64,000 nucleotides of DNA from Bacteroidota bacterium (GTDB taxonomy: Bacteria; Bacteroidota; Bacteroidia; Chitinophagales; Chitinophagaceae), in NCBI GenBank assembly GCA_005882315.1, contig VBAR01000001.1, positions 569,736 through 633,735 of the forward strand. Reading direction: 5' to 3'. Numbering within the stretch: the stretch's first letter is position 1; the number at the start of each line of letters is the position of its first letter. This document shows, piece by piece, positions 35,711 to 44,200 of this stretch. Below the pieces are notes generated by a model. It was not told the origin of the DNA and ran no database searches. It was given only the letters and a program-made list of their open reading frames with translations. The position numbers were made by a program, and so were the translations under genes.

Positions 35711-37282
35711 ATGCCCGAGAAAAAAAATTTACAGATTGCACCTTCTCCTTTGCATTTTGCAGACTTGCATCCTGTGCCGGGTTCGGCGGCAGAAGTAATG
35801 CTTTTTAAAAAGCTGCAGGAAAAATTTACCCTGCAGTTTGAACATATTTTCCCGGATAAACTGGCGCCACGTACGGTTGTCATTATTCCATCGCTTACAA
35901 TGGACCAGGAAATTCTTTCAAAGATCAGCGGCATTAATCATTATGAGGAAAGAATGCTTTGCCTGTTGATGCTGTTGCGTATGCCACGTACCAATGTCAT
36001 TTATGTAACCAGTGAAACCATTGACCCTGTTATCATTGATTATTATTTACACATGCTTCCGGGTGTTACAGGTTATCATGCCATGCGGCGTCTTACTTTA
36101 TTAAGTTGTCATGATTCTTCATCAAAACCTTTGACCCAGAAAATTCTTGAACGGCCACGTATTATAAAAAGGATAAAAGATTTTATTCCTCCGGATCATG
36201 AAGCACATATGTCATGTTTTAACATTACTCCTTATGAAAGAACTTTGGCTGTACAACTGAATATACCCGTGTACGGCTGTGATCCTGATCTGTATGAACT
36301 GGGAAGTAAAAGTAATGGCCGGAAAATTTTCAGGGAATGCGGGTTGGATGTACCCAATGGTTTTGAAGATCTATATACCCCGGAAGATATTATCAAAGCT
36401 TTGACAAAACTTAAAGAAGATAATCCTGCATTAAGAAAAGCTGTTGTTAAGGTAAATGATGGCTTCTCTGGTGATGGCAATGCGATCTTTTATTATAAAG
36501 GATCGGAAAACTCATTGAATCTTTTCGAATGGGTGCAGAATAATTTTGAAAATAATCTCAAACTGGTTGCCAGTGATTTGAGCTTTGAATTATTTCTGAA
36601 GAAGTATAGTGAAATGGGCGGCATTGTTGAAGAGTTTGTTGAAGGCGAGATCAAAACATCGCCATCAGTACAATGTCGTATCACTCCTACTGGCCGGTGC
36701 CAGGTCATTTCAACTCATGACCAGGAACTTGGCGGTGATAGCGGACAGGTTTATCTCGGTGCACATTTTCCTGCATCTGCTGACTATGGAGTAGAACTGG
36801 GCAAGATGGGTTTAAGGGTTGCAGAAATCATGAAAGACAAAGAAGTGATCGGCCGTTTTGCCATTGATTTTATTTCTGTAAAAACAAATGAAGGATGGAA
36901 ACATTATCCGATTGAAATAAACTTGCGTAAAGGCGGCACTACACATCCGTTTCTAATGCTCCAGTTTCTTACAGATGGTGAGTATAATGCAAATGATGGT
37001 TTGTATTACACATCAAAAGGACATTTGGTACGCTATTATTTCTGTTCAGATAATTTGAAAAGTGAAAACTATGTTGGTATCACACCGCATGATCTTATTG
37101 ATATAGCGATGGTCAATGATATTCATTACGATGGCACATCACAGGAAGGTGTAATGTTTCATCTTATCGGCGCCCTTTCACAGTTTGGTAAATTAGGTGT
37201 AGTGTGTATAGGCAGCACGCCGCAACGGGCAAGAGAATATTATGACAGAATTGTATCTGTGCTTGAAAAAGAATGTAAGTGA
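35711..37282 (+). CDS. ATP-grasp peptide ligase, PGM1-related
   Basis: A 523-aa protein resembling the PGM1 peptide-ligase family, which couples amino acids or peptides with ATP during natural-product synthesis. A pre-ATP-grasp domain occupies about residues 1-190 (LSKISGINHYEERMLCLLMLLRMPRTNVIYVTSE). The ATP-grasp follows with KAVVKVNDGFSGDGNAIF, VEEFVEGEIKTSPSVQCRITP and FAIDFISVK..YPIEINLRKGGTTHP, carrying the Mg-binding E and N residues. The C-terminal segment (YVGITPHDLIDIA) fits the PGM1_C-like end. The substrate is unknown and no other biosynthetic gene lies beside it. It directly follows the AnmK-like gene. Confidence 0.75.
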   Translation: MPEKKNLQIAPSPLHFADLHPVPGSAAEVMLFKKLQEKFTLQFEHIFPDKLAPRTVVIIPSLTMDQEILSKISGINHYEERMLCLLMLLRMPRTNVIYVTSETIDPVIIDYYLHMLPGVTGYHAMRRLTLLSCHDSSSKPLTQKILERPRIIKRIKDFIPPDHEAHMSCFNITPYERTLAVQLNIPVYGCDPDLYELGSKSNGRKIFRECGLDVPNGFEDLYTPEDIIKALTKLKEDNPALRKAVVKVNDGFSGDGNAIFYYKGSENSLNLFEWVQNNFENNLKLVASDLSFELFLKKYSEMGGIVEEFVEGEIKTSPSVQCRITPTGRCQVISTHDQELGGDSGQVYLGAHFPASADYGVELGKMGLRVAEIMKDKEVIGRFAIDFISVKTNEGWKHYPIEINLRKGGTTHPFLMLQFLTDGEYNANDGLYYTSKGHLVRYYFCSDNLKSENYVGITPHDLIDIAMVNDIHYDGTSQEGVMFHLIGALSQFGKLGVVCIGSTPQRAREYYDRIVSVLEKECK

Positions 37283-37375
37283 TCTTGCTTTTCAGCCCGA
37301 TTCTCGTTTTAGCTAAGCAGTTTTATATATGGCGAAAAAGCACTATCTATGTTTCTACTAAAGTGACCGACTCTT

Positions 37376-39349
37376 ATGGGAAAAAAAAATAAAGCTGCAC
37401 AAAAAAAAGCAGAAATTACAGCTGATAAAAATGCAGTAAAAAATAAAAAGGCCGCTACTGGCAATGCCGGCTCTTCATCCATGACCAACTGGTTGGTAGT
37501 GCTGGTAGCTATTTTACCTTTTCTAATTTCCGCAAAACAAATCGATCCTGCTGTAGTGAACAGGTTTATGTGGTTAGCGGCAGTTATTTTGATCTTTACA
37601 ATCGTTTTCCTGTTAAGAGGGAAAAAAACATTGCCTGATAATTTTCCGCTACCTGTAAAAATTGTTTTTATTTCGGGTGCTGCTTTTGCTTTATGGTCAA
37701 TTATTTCTTCCACCAATGCGGTAAACCCTGCTGAAGGGTTTTATGTGGTTAGCCGCCAACTACTAAATCTTACCGTGTTGTTTGTAATTGTATTTGCTGT
37801 AATACATGAAGAAAAACAGTTTTTAAAAATCGCCAAAACATTAGCTATAGCCGGAATACTTCACAGCTTTATAGGCATCTTTCAATTCTATGAAGCTGGA
37901 TTTACTAATATACCGGGTAACTATATCCCTTATGGCCTGATGGCAAACAGGAATCTCTATGGATCTGCACAGGCATTACTCATTCCCTTCTGCCTGATGG
38001 TAATGCAACAAGGCAGCCGTACATGGAAATATATTTCAGGTGCTTCATTGTTTTTACTCGTAATCTCTATTTTCTTTTCACAAACAAGATCAGCATGGCT
38101 TGCATCTGCATTAATTTTTGCAATTACTTTTATACTGATCTATATTTTTTCGCCTGGTAACAGAAAAAAATGGCTGGTAGGTTCTGCAGTAGCTTTATTT
38201 ATTATCATTCTTACGATCGGGTTCCTGATGGTAACAAACGATAATGAAAATTTTAAAAAATCAATAGCAGGCCGTGCTGCAAGTTTTACCGGAACATCTG
38301 TTGATTCATCATCAGAACAAAAAAATGTATCTGAACGTATAACCATATGGAAAAAAACAATTGAGCTTATAAAAAAACAACCTGTGTTGGGAGTTGGCCC
38401 TGGCAACTGGCGCATTGCCATACCAACAACCGGAACAGAAGGTACTGCATGGGAAGCCGCTAAATATGTACCCGACCAACCACATAACGATTACCTGCAT
38501 ATAGCCAGCGAAACAGGAATACCCGGCGCATTGCTTTATTTTATACCATGGATAATAATTGGTTTGCTGGGTTTACAAGTGATCATAAAAACAACATCCG
38601 AAGAATCACGATTGCTGACAATATTTATGATTGCAGGAATGACCGGCTTTGCAGCAGACTCTATGTTTAGTTTCCCGGAAGAGAGAATTGAACATTCGCT
38701 TTACTTTACACTGATGTGTGGTGCTGTTCTTGGTGCATGGTTTAATTTTCATACTACAGAAAGAAATAAAAATATCTCAATACCAAAATGGGCGACTTAC
38801 TCTATGGTATTTGCGGCTGTGTTTGCAATTTTCATTGGTATCAAACGATACAGTTTTGAAGTACATCTGAACCGTGCAAGGGGTTATGAAAACGTGGGGC
38901 AACATGCAACCGTATTGGAAGAAGCCGAAGCTGCAAAAAACTCCTTTAATACCCTCGACCCTATAGGAAATTCAGTTGAAATATATTCAGGGATAGCATA
39001 TAAAGCAACAAAAAACTATGACAAAGCCCTAAAGGAATTAAAGGTTGCCTTAAAGTATCATCCGAACAGCTATAAAGTTTATAATACAATTGGAACGGTA
39101 TATACTGAAATGGAACAGTTCGAAGAAGCCATTAAATATTATAACCTCGGATTAAAGTTTGCTCCTAAAGCCAAAGAGGGATTATTTAATCTTGCATTAA
39201 ATTACTATAATGTAAAAAATTACAAAGGCTGTATTGATGCTTTAAATAGAGTAGAAAATGAAGAATGGAAAAAAGATCAATTTCTTGTTAGCATCTATAA
39301 TGAATCATCCCGACAACTATCCTTACAGCCACAACAACCTCCTAAATAA
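37376..39349 (+). CDS. O-antigen ligase family protein with C-terminal TPRs
   Basis: A 657-aa inner-membrane protein. After a Lys-rich N-terminal tail there are about 10-12 membrane helices and the Wzy_C/WaaL signature in the periplasmic loop (FSQTRSAWLASAL, VLGVGPGNWRIAIP, PDQPHNDYLHIASETGIPGALLYF). The last 150 residues are tetratricopeptide repeats (NYDKALKELKVALKYHPNSYKVYNTIGTVYTEMEQFEEAIKYYNLGLKFAP). It should join polysaccharide to lipid A-core or another acceptor such as a protein, or polymerise it. No glycosyltransferase cluster is adjacent. Confidence 0.87.
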   Translation: MGKKNKAAQKKAEITADKNAVKNKKAATGNAGSSSMTNWLVVLVAILPFLISAKQIDPAVVNRFMWLAAVILIFTIVFLLRGKKTLPDNFPLPVKIVFISGAAFALWSIISSTNAVNPAEGFYVVSRQLLNLTVLFVIVFAVIHEEKQFLKIAKTLAIAGILHSFIGIFQFYEAGFTNIPGNYIPYGLMANRNLYGSAQALLIPFCLMVMQQGSRTWKYISGASLFLLVISIFFSQTRSAWLASALIFAITFILIYIFSPGNRKKWLVGSAVALFIIILTIGFLMVTNDNENFKKSIAGRAASFTGTSVDSSSEQKNVSERITIWKKTIELIKKQPVLGVGPGNWRIAIPTTGTEGTAWEAAKYVPDQPHNDYLHIASETGIPGALLYFIPWIIIGLLGLQVIIKTTSEESRLLTIFMIAGMTGFAADSMFSFPEERIEHSLYFTLMCGAVLGAWFNFHTTERNKNISIPKWATYSMVFAAVFAIFIGIKRYSFEVHLNRARGYENVGQHATVLEEAEAAKNSFNTLDPIGNSVEIYSGIAYKATKNYDKALKELKVALKYHPNSYKVYNTIGTVYTEMEQFEEAIKYYNLGLKFAPKAKEGLFNLALNYYNVKNYKGCIDALNRVENEEWKKDQFLVSIYNESSRQLSLQPQQPPK

Positions 39350-39356
39350 AAACGGA

Positions 39357-40535
39357 TCAATTAATATTCTCAATTATGCCGGCAATACCCTGGCCACCGC
39401 CAACACAGGCTGTGATCATTCCGTATTTTTTATTCAGGCGTTTCATGTCATGCAGGTTTTGAATAGTGAGTTTACAACCTGTGCAACCTAATGGATGACC
39501 TAATGCAATAGCACCGCCATTAATATTTACTTTAGAAGAGTCTAGCCCTGCTTCACGAATAACTGCGAGTGCCTGCGATGCAAATGCTTCGTTCAGTTCA
39601 ATCAGATCAATATCTGATAAGTTCATTCCGGATTGTTTCATCACTTTCGGAATAGCAGCTACCGGGCCAATACCCATGATACGTGGATGAACACCTGCAA
39701 CAGCAGAATTTACTAAACGACCAATTGGTTTTAAACCGAGTTCATTGATCATCCTTTCACTCATCACAATTACAAACGCAGCGCCATCGCTTGTCTGCGA
39801 TGAATTACCCGCAGTAACACATCCGCCTGCTGCAAATGCAGGTTTTAGTTTTGCCAATGCATCAACAGATGTATCAGCCCTCGGGCCTTCATCGGTATCA
39901 ACTATATAATTTCTTTTTTGTTTTTTTCCTTTTGCATCCAAATAAACCTCTTCGACATTCACCGGCAATATGCCTGGTTTAAAATACCCGTTTTGAATAG
40001 CATTGATCGCTTTCTGGTGTGAATGATAAGAAAATTCATCTTGTGCTTCGCGGCTGATATTATATTCTTTTGCTACTGCTTCGGCAGTTAATCCCATACT
40101 TAGATAATAATCCGGTTCATCTTTAGCAATAGCATAAGAAGGAACTGTTTTCCACCCTGCTGTTGGAACAAGGCTCATACTTTCTGTACCACCTGCGATA
40201 ATACACTCGGCCATCCCAGACCTGATCTTTGCTGTTGCCATAGCAATAGCCTCCAGGCCGCTGGCGCAATAGCGGTTGATAGTGATCCCCGGCACATCGA
40301 TTCCCAATGCTTTTGCTGAGATAATACGACCGAACTGCAACCCCTGTTCAGCCTCGGGCACAGCATTACCAACAATCACATCATCCACTCTTTTGGCTTC
40401 CAATTGAGGTACTGATGCTACTAAACCTTTTATAACATCCACTGCCAGATCATCTGGGCGATAAAAACGAAAACCACCACGTTTTGCTTTTCCAACTGCC
40501 GAACGGTAACCGGCCACGATATATGCTTCTTGCAT
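39357..40535 (-). CDS. fadA: acetyl-CoA acyltransferase (thiolase)
   Basis: A 392-aa type II thiolase of fatty-acid beta-oxidation. The nucleophile Cys90 lies in NRYCASGLEA, and the C-terminal motifs NGGAIALGHPLGCTG and TACVGGGQG provide the catalytic His and second Cys. I chose the Met at 40535 (MQEAYIVAGYRS), where similarity begins. A -7 element TAACTTTG (minus strand) is at 40581-40588. No 3-hydroxyacyl-CoA dehydrogenase gene is adjacent, so a biosynthetic role (acetoacetyl-CoA) is possible, although the sequence looks like FadA/FadI. Confidence 0.9.
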   Translation of the reverse strand: MQEAYIVAGYRSAVGKAKRGGFRFYRPDDLAVDVIKGLVASVPQLEAKRVDDVIVGNAVPEAEQGLQFGRIISAKALGIDVPGITINRYCASGLEAIAMATAKIRSGMAECIIAGGTESMSLVPTAGWKTVPSYAIAKDEPDYYLSMGLTAEAVAKEYNISREAQDEFSYHSHQKAINAIQNGYFKPGILPVNVEEVYLDAKGKKQKRNYIVDTDEGPRADTSVDALAKLKPAFAAGGCVTAGNSSQTSDGAAFVIVMSERMINELGLKPIGRLVNSAVAGVHPRIMGIGPVAAIPKVMKQSGMNLSDIDLIELNEAFASQALAVIREAGLDSSKVNINGGAIALGHPLGCTGCKLTIQNLHDMKRLNKKYGMITACVGGGQGIAGIIENIN

Positions 40536-40657
40536 AAGATTAAAGTTTAATTTCAATTTGGTTGTTTATGCAACCTTAGTCAAAGTTAGGATTTCCAGCC
40601 TTTAGTAAAAATTTTTTGCCGGTAAAGGCTTTTGGGGTTCTTTTGAAAAAAATAAAC

Positions 40658-41245
40658 ATGAAGAAAATACTACTGGCCTTTCTTTTTTCATCCTTTCTGC
40701 TGAACCAACTGGCTGCACAGGGGGATACGGCACTGGCAAAAAGGTTGAAAGAGATTTTGATATATACCCAGGAAAAAAACACTGAAAAAATATTGGACTA
40801 CACCTATCCGGAATTATTTACTATCGTTACACGCAGCCAAATGAAAGAGGCGCTGGACGGTATGTACGATACGGATGAGTTTACCACTGAGCTTGATTCT
40901 CTGTTTATAATTAAGATATACCCGGTATTTACTGTTGAAGGCAAACAATATTGCAAGATCATGCACAATATGGTTATCTATATGAAATTTAAAGAGGTTG
41001 TAGATACTGTTGGCAAGGATAGCAAAGCAAATTCTATGGTAGAATTGATGGGGTTAAACTATGGCAAGGAAAATGTACGCTTTGATGCAAAAAATAATTC
41101 ACTCGTTATAAAATCGACGCCAGATATGATAGCAGTGAAGGAAAATAATACCTGGTATTTTTCAAATTATGACGAAGACAATGCGGCAATGATAGATTTA
41201 TTATTTAGTAAAGCTGTACAGAAAAAATATAAAGAATTCCAATAG
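40658..41245 (+). CDS. exported hypothetical protein (195 aa)
   Basis: A 195-aa protein with signal peptide MKKILLAFLFSSFLLNQLAAQ. The mature domain is mixed alpha/beta with a helix-rich N-terminus (LAKRLKEILIYTQEKNTEKILDYTYPELFTIV) and a C-terminal strand ending NNTWYFSNYDEDN, which resembles the NTF2-like or DUF4878-like fold (weak). The function is unknown. It lies 8 bp upstream of pyrD, so the two are probably co-transcribed. The ATG at 40658 gives a clean signal peptide and is preferred over an upstream ATG at 40616. Confidence 0.7.
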   Translation: MKKILLAFLFSSFLLNQLAAQGDTALAKRLKEILIYTQEKNTEKILDYTYPELFTIVTRSQMKEALDGMYDTDEFTTELDSLFIIKIYPVFTVEGKQYCKIMHNMVIYMKFKEVVDTVGKDSKANSMVELMGLNYGKENVRFDAKNNSLVIKSTPDMIAVKENNTWYFSNYDEDNAAMIDLLFSKAVQKKYKEFQ

Positions 41246-41253
41246 CAGAGCAG

Positions 41254-42339
41254 ATGTATAAATTATTGCTGAAAATATTATTCCTGTTTCCTCCCGAAGG
41301 AATTCATTATTTCTCTATGAACCTGCTGCGCATGCTTTGCAGTGTTGGCTTTATTAAAAAAATGATAAAAGATCTTTTCTCTCCCACTCGCCTACCGATA
41401 GCTATCGGGACATCACTCACTACTCAACTATTCAATATTAAATTCCCAAATAAAGTAGGCCTGGGTGCTGGTTTCGATAAAAATGCCAGGTACTTGCGGG
41501 AGTTGGAATGTTTGGGTTTTGGTTTCGTAGAAATAGGAACTGTAACGCCATTGGCGCAGCCCGGTAATGATAAACCACGTTTATTCCGTTTACCAAAAGA
41601 CAAAGCGCTGATAAACCGGATGGGATTTAATAATGACGGCGTGAAGGTGATTGCTGAGAGATTACGTCAATGGGCAATGGGCAATGGGCAATCAATAAAC
41701 ACCCATTCACCACTCACCACTCACCATTCACGACTGATCATCGGCGGGAATATCGGCAAAAACAAGATCACACCTAATGAAGATGCATGGAAAGATTATG
41801 AAATTTGTTTTAATGAACTACACCATTACGTAGATTATTTTGTTGTGAATGTAAGTTCACCCAATACACCGGGTTTACGGGAATTGCAGGAAAAGGAGTC
41901 TCTGCGAAAAATACTAGGTCATTTGCAAATGCTGAATAATGCAAAAGCTCTTGCAAAACCAATACTTTTAAAAATTGCTCCTGATCTGACTAAAGAACAA
42001 ATTGATGATGTAATTGACCTGGCAATGGAAATAAAATTGGATGGATTGGTAGCAACTAATACAACCATCAGTCGTGAAGGACTTAGTCCGGAATCAGCAA
42101 ACATCAGTAAGGAAACTGGTGGTTTAAGCGGTTTGCCTATAAAACAAAGAAGCACTGAGATTGTAAAATACATTTCGGAAAAAACAAATGGTGAAATAAC
42201 TATTATTGCAAGCGGTGGTATTTTTTTAGGAGCTGATGCAAAAGAAAAGTTAGATGCAGGCGCAGCTTTGGTGCAGGTTTGGACGGGTTTTATTTATGAA
42301 GGGCCTGGTATTGTAAAGAAAATTTGTAAGTCACTTTAA
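41254..42339 (+). CDS. pyrD: dihydroorotate dehydrogenase (quinone), with repeat insertions
   Basis: A 361-aa class 2 enzyme that oxidises dihydroorotate with menaquinone. The FMN-barrel motifs are present: VGLGAGFDKNA, FVEIGTVTPLAQPGNDKPR, NRMGFNN, VNVSSPNTPGLRELQ with the catalytic Ser, ATNTT and IASGGI. Two places depart from the family. Residues near 45-58 (SPTRLPIAIGTSLTT) are encoded across a 14-bp palindrome. Residues near 140-160 (QWAMGNGQSINTHSPLTTHHSR) are encoded by heptanucleotide tandem repeats. Both lie at loops, and the frame is kept, so the enzyme is probably active. Confidence 0.93.
   Translation: MYKLLLKILFLFPPEGIHYFSMNLLRMLCSVGFIKKMIKDLFSPTRLPIAIGTSLTTQLFNIKFPNKVGLGAGFDKNARYLRELECLGFGFVEIGTVTPLAQPGNDKPRLFRLPKDKALINRMGFNNDGVKVIAERLRQWAMGNGQSINTHSPLTTHHSRLIIGGNIGKNKITPNEDAWKDYEICFNELHHYVDYFVVNVSSPNTPGLRELQEKESLRKILGHLQMLNNAKALAKPILLKIAPDLTKEQIDDVIDLAMEIKLDGLVATNTTISREGLSPESANISKETGGLSGLPIKQRSTEIVKYISEKTNGEITIIASGGIFLGADAKEKLDAGAALVQVWTGFIYEGPGIVKKICKSL
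41391..41411. repeat. palindromic repeat CCGATAGCTATCGG inside pyrD
   Basis: A perfect 14-bp palindrome (41395-41408) lies in the coding sequence between the N-terminal helix region and the barrel. It resembles an intergenic palindrome that I recall from other Bacteroidota genomes (not searched). Confidence 0.6.
41668..41733. repeat. heptanucleotide tandem repeats inside pyrD
   Basis: CAATGGG occurs three and a half times (41668-41692). CAYTCAC occurs four times (41704-41731). Both have a 7-bp period, which is unusual for coding DNA, and the total length keeps the frame. Confidence 0.8.
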
Positions 42340-42379
42340 AATTAATAATGAATAATTATTAATTACTAATTCAAATCAG

Positions 42380-43198
42380 ATGGAACATTTATTTACTTCA
42401 GAAAGTATCATTAGTTTTCTTATACTCGTTGTACTTGAGGTCGTACTTGGTATCGATAATGTAATTTTTGTAAGCATCATTATGGGGCGGTTGAAGAACC
42501 GTGAAGATGAAAAAAGAGCCCGTCGTATATGGATGATCACTGGCATTATTTCACGTTGTTTGCTATTGTATGGCTTAAGCTGGTTGCTTAAACAAAAAGG
42601 GAAAGAACTTATTCCGGAATCATGGCTTGGAAAAGGTTTTGACCTGGCCAGTATTATCATGTTGCTGGGAGGGTTGTTCTTAATATGGAAATCAGTAAAA
42701 GAAATTCATGCAAAGCTGGAAGGTGAAGATCCGAATGTAGAAATGAAAAAAGGAAAAGGTCTTTCACTGACACAAGCCGTTGCACAAATAATGATCATTG
42801 ATGCTGTGTTTTCCTTTGACAGTGTGATCACAGCCGGCGGTACTGCCAAACATGTAGAAATAATGATTGCTGCTGTAGTAGTAGCTATGATCGTAATGTT
42901 TTTATTCAGTCCTGCTATCTCTTCTTTTGTACATAAACACCCGACCATAAAAATGCTGGCACTTTCATTTTTGGTAATGATAGGCTTAAGCCTCGTCATT
43001 GAAGGATGGGATCATGAACAGGCAGATAAGCTTCACCTGAAAAATTATATTTATTTCGGTATGGCCTTTTCATTTGGCGTAGAAATGCTGAATATGACCA
43101 TGCGAAGCAGGGCAGCAAGAAATAGAGCAAATGTTGTGAAGCTGAATGAACCTCATCTTGAAAAAAAAGATGACAATCTTTCTGATGAGGCGCATTAA
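42380..43198 (+). CDS. TerC family membrane protein
   Basis: A 272-aa integral membrane protein of the TerC/YkoY-like family with about seven helices. The family motifs EVVLGIDNVIFVSII and IDAVFSFDSVITAGG, each with conserved acidic residues in the membrane, are complete. Related proteins take part in metal-ion (Mn2+) export or in tellurite resistance; which applies cannot be told here. There is no tellurite operon nearby. The gene is flanked by AT-rich spacers and is probably independent of mqnD, which has its own -7 element. Confidence 0.88.
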   Translation: MEHLFTSESIISFLILVVLEVVLGIDNVIFVSIIMGRLKNREDEKRARRIWMITGIISRCLLLYGLSWLLKQKGKELIPESWLGKGFDLASIIMLLGGLFLIWKSVKEIHAKLEGEDPNVEMKKGKGLSLTQAVAQIMIIDAVFSFDSVITAGGTAKHVEIMIAAVVVAMIVMFLFSPAISSFVHKHPTIKMLALSFLVMIGLSLVIEGWDHEQADKLHLKNYIYFGMAFSFGVEMLNMTMRSRAARNRANVVKLNEPHLEKKDDNLSDEAH

Positions 43199-43265
43199 TT
43201 AAAGCATAGCCTATAGCAGCAGGTTGCATTATTCAGTAATAACTTAGAAATAAGAGAACCCTGTT

Positions 43266-43273
43266 TATCTTTG
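43266..43273 (+). promoter_or_regulatory. -7 element TATCTTTG of mqnD
   Basis: It matches TAnnTTTG 18 bp upstream of the mqnD start. No -33 TTTG at 17-23 bp was seen. Confidence 0.45.
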
Positions 43274-43291
43274 CCGGAATTCAAATAAATA

Positions 43292-44131
43292 ATGAAACTC
43301 ACCCTCGGCTTTTCCCCCTGTCCTAATGATACATTCATCTTTGATGCACTGATCAATAAAAAAATTGATACAGAGGGATTGGAGTTTGATGTTATGCTGG
43401 AAGATGTAGAAACACTTAATCAATGGGCATTACAAGGAAAACTTGATATTACTAAACTTAGTTTTCCTGCATTTTTTCAATCACTGGATAAGTATGTGTT
43501 GCTGAATAGTGGGAGTGCATTAGGAAAAGGAGTAGGGCCACTTTTAATATCGGAGAACGAACAAGAAATTTCGAATATTGAATTAAGCAGTATTGCAATA
43601 CCCGGGTTGAATACAACAGCAAACATGTTGCTTGGTTTTGCATTTCCGTATGCAAGGAATAAAAAGCCGATGTTATTTTCAGAAATTGAAGATGCTGTGC
43701 TTGCTGGTAAAGCTGATTTAGGAGTTATTATTCATGAAAACCGTTTTACCTACCAACAAAAAGGACTGCATAAAGTGATGGACCTTGGTGAATACTGGGA
43801 AGACAAAATGAAAATGCCGATACCATTAGGTGGAATTGCCGTTCAAAGAAATATTGATGCCGAAATTCAGAAAAAGATCGATGACCTGATCCGTAAAAGC
43901 CTTGAGTATGCGTTTACAAATTATCCATTGATCACGGATTATGTAAAGAAGCATTCACAAACGATGAGTGAAGATGTAATGCGGCAGCATATTGAGTTGT
44001 ATGTAAATAATTACTCAGTTGATTTGGGCGTTGAAGGCAAAAAGGCAATTTCAGTGCTGTATAAAACTTTTCATCAATTGAATTTGTCAGGCAATCTTCG
44101 CCTCTCAGAACGTGAACTCTTCCTTTCATAA
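43292..44131 (+). CDS. mqnD: 1,4-dihydroxy-6-naphthoate synthase
   Basis: A 279-aa MqnD of the futalosine menaquinone pathway, converting cyclic de-hypoxanthine futalosine to 1,4-dihydroxy-6-naphthoate. The periplasmic-binding-protein-like fold shows the MqnD motifs LGFSPCPNDTFIFDAL, DITKLSFPAF, and LGVIIHENRFTYQQKGL with the conserved His. With menG it indicates a futalosine-type menaquinone route. The other mqn genes lie elsewhere. Confidence 0.93.
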   Translation: MKLTLGFSPCPNDTFIFDALINKKIDTEGLEFDVMLEDVETLNQWALQGKLDITKLSFPAFFQSLDKYVLLNSGSALGKGVGPLLISENEQEISNIELSSIAIPGLNTTANMLLGFAFPYARNKKPMLFSEIEDAVLAGKADLGVIIHENRFTYQQKGLHKVMDLGEYWEDKMKMPIPLGGIAVQRNIDAEIQKKIDDLIRKSLEYAFTNYPLITDYVKKHSQTMSEDVMRQHIELYVNNYSVDLGVEGKKAISVLYKTFHQLNLSGNLRLSERELFLS

Positions 44132-44200
44132 AATGTGATAGTGATGGACAACTGAATGCCCTACCTTGCATTCCAGGTATTTTTAACCATACATCCAACT

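Noticed and set aside
40616-40657. Upstream ATG (40616) as start of the exported 195-aa protein
   Set aside because: It would put 14 non-signal residues before a clean signal peptide starting at 40658.
41668-41733. A CRISPR-like short tandem array
   Set aside because: The repeats are 7 bp without spacers and lie inside pyrD, so they are simple tandem repeats.
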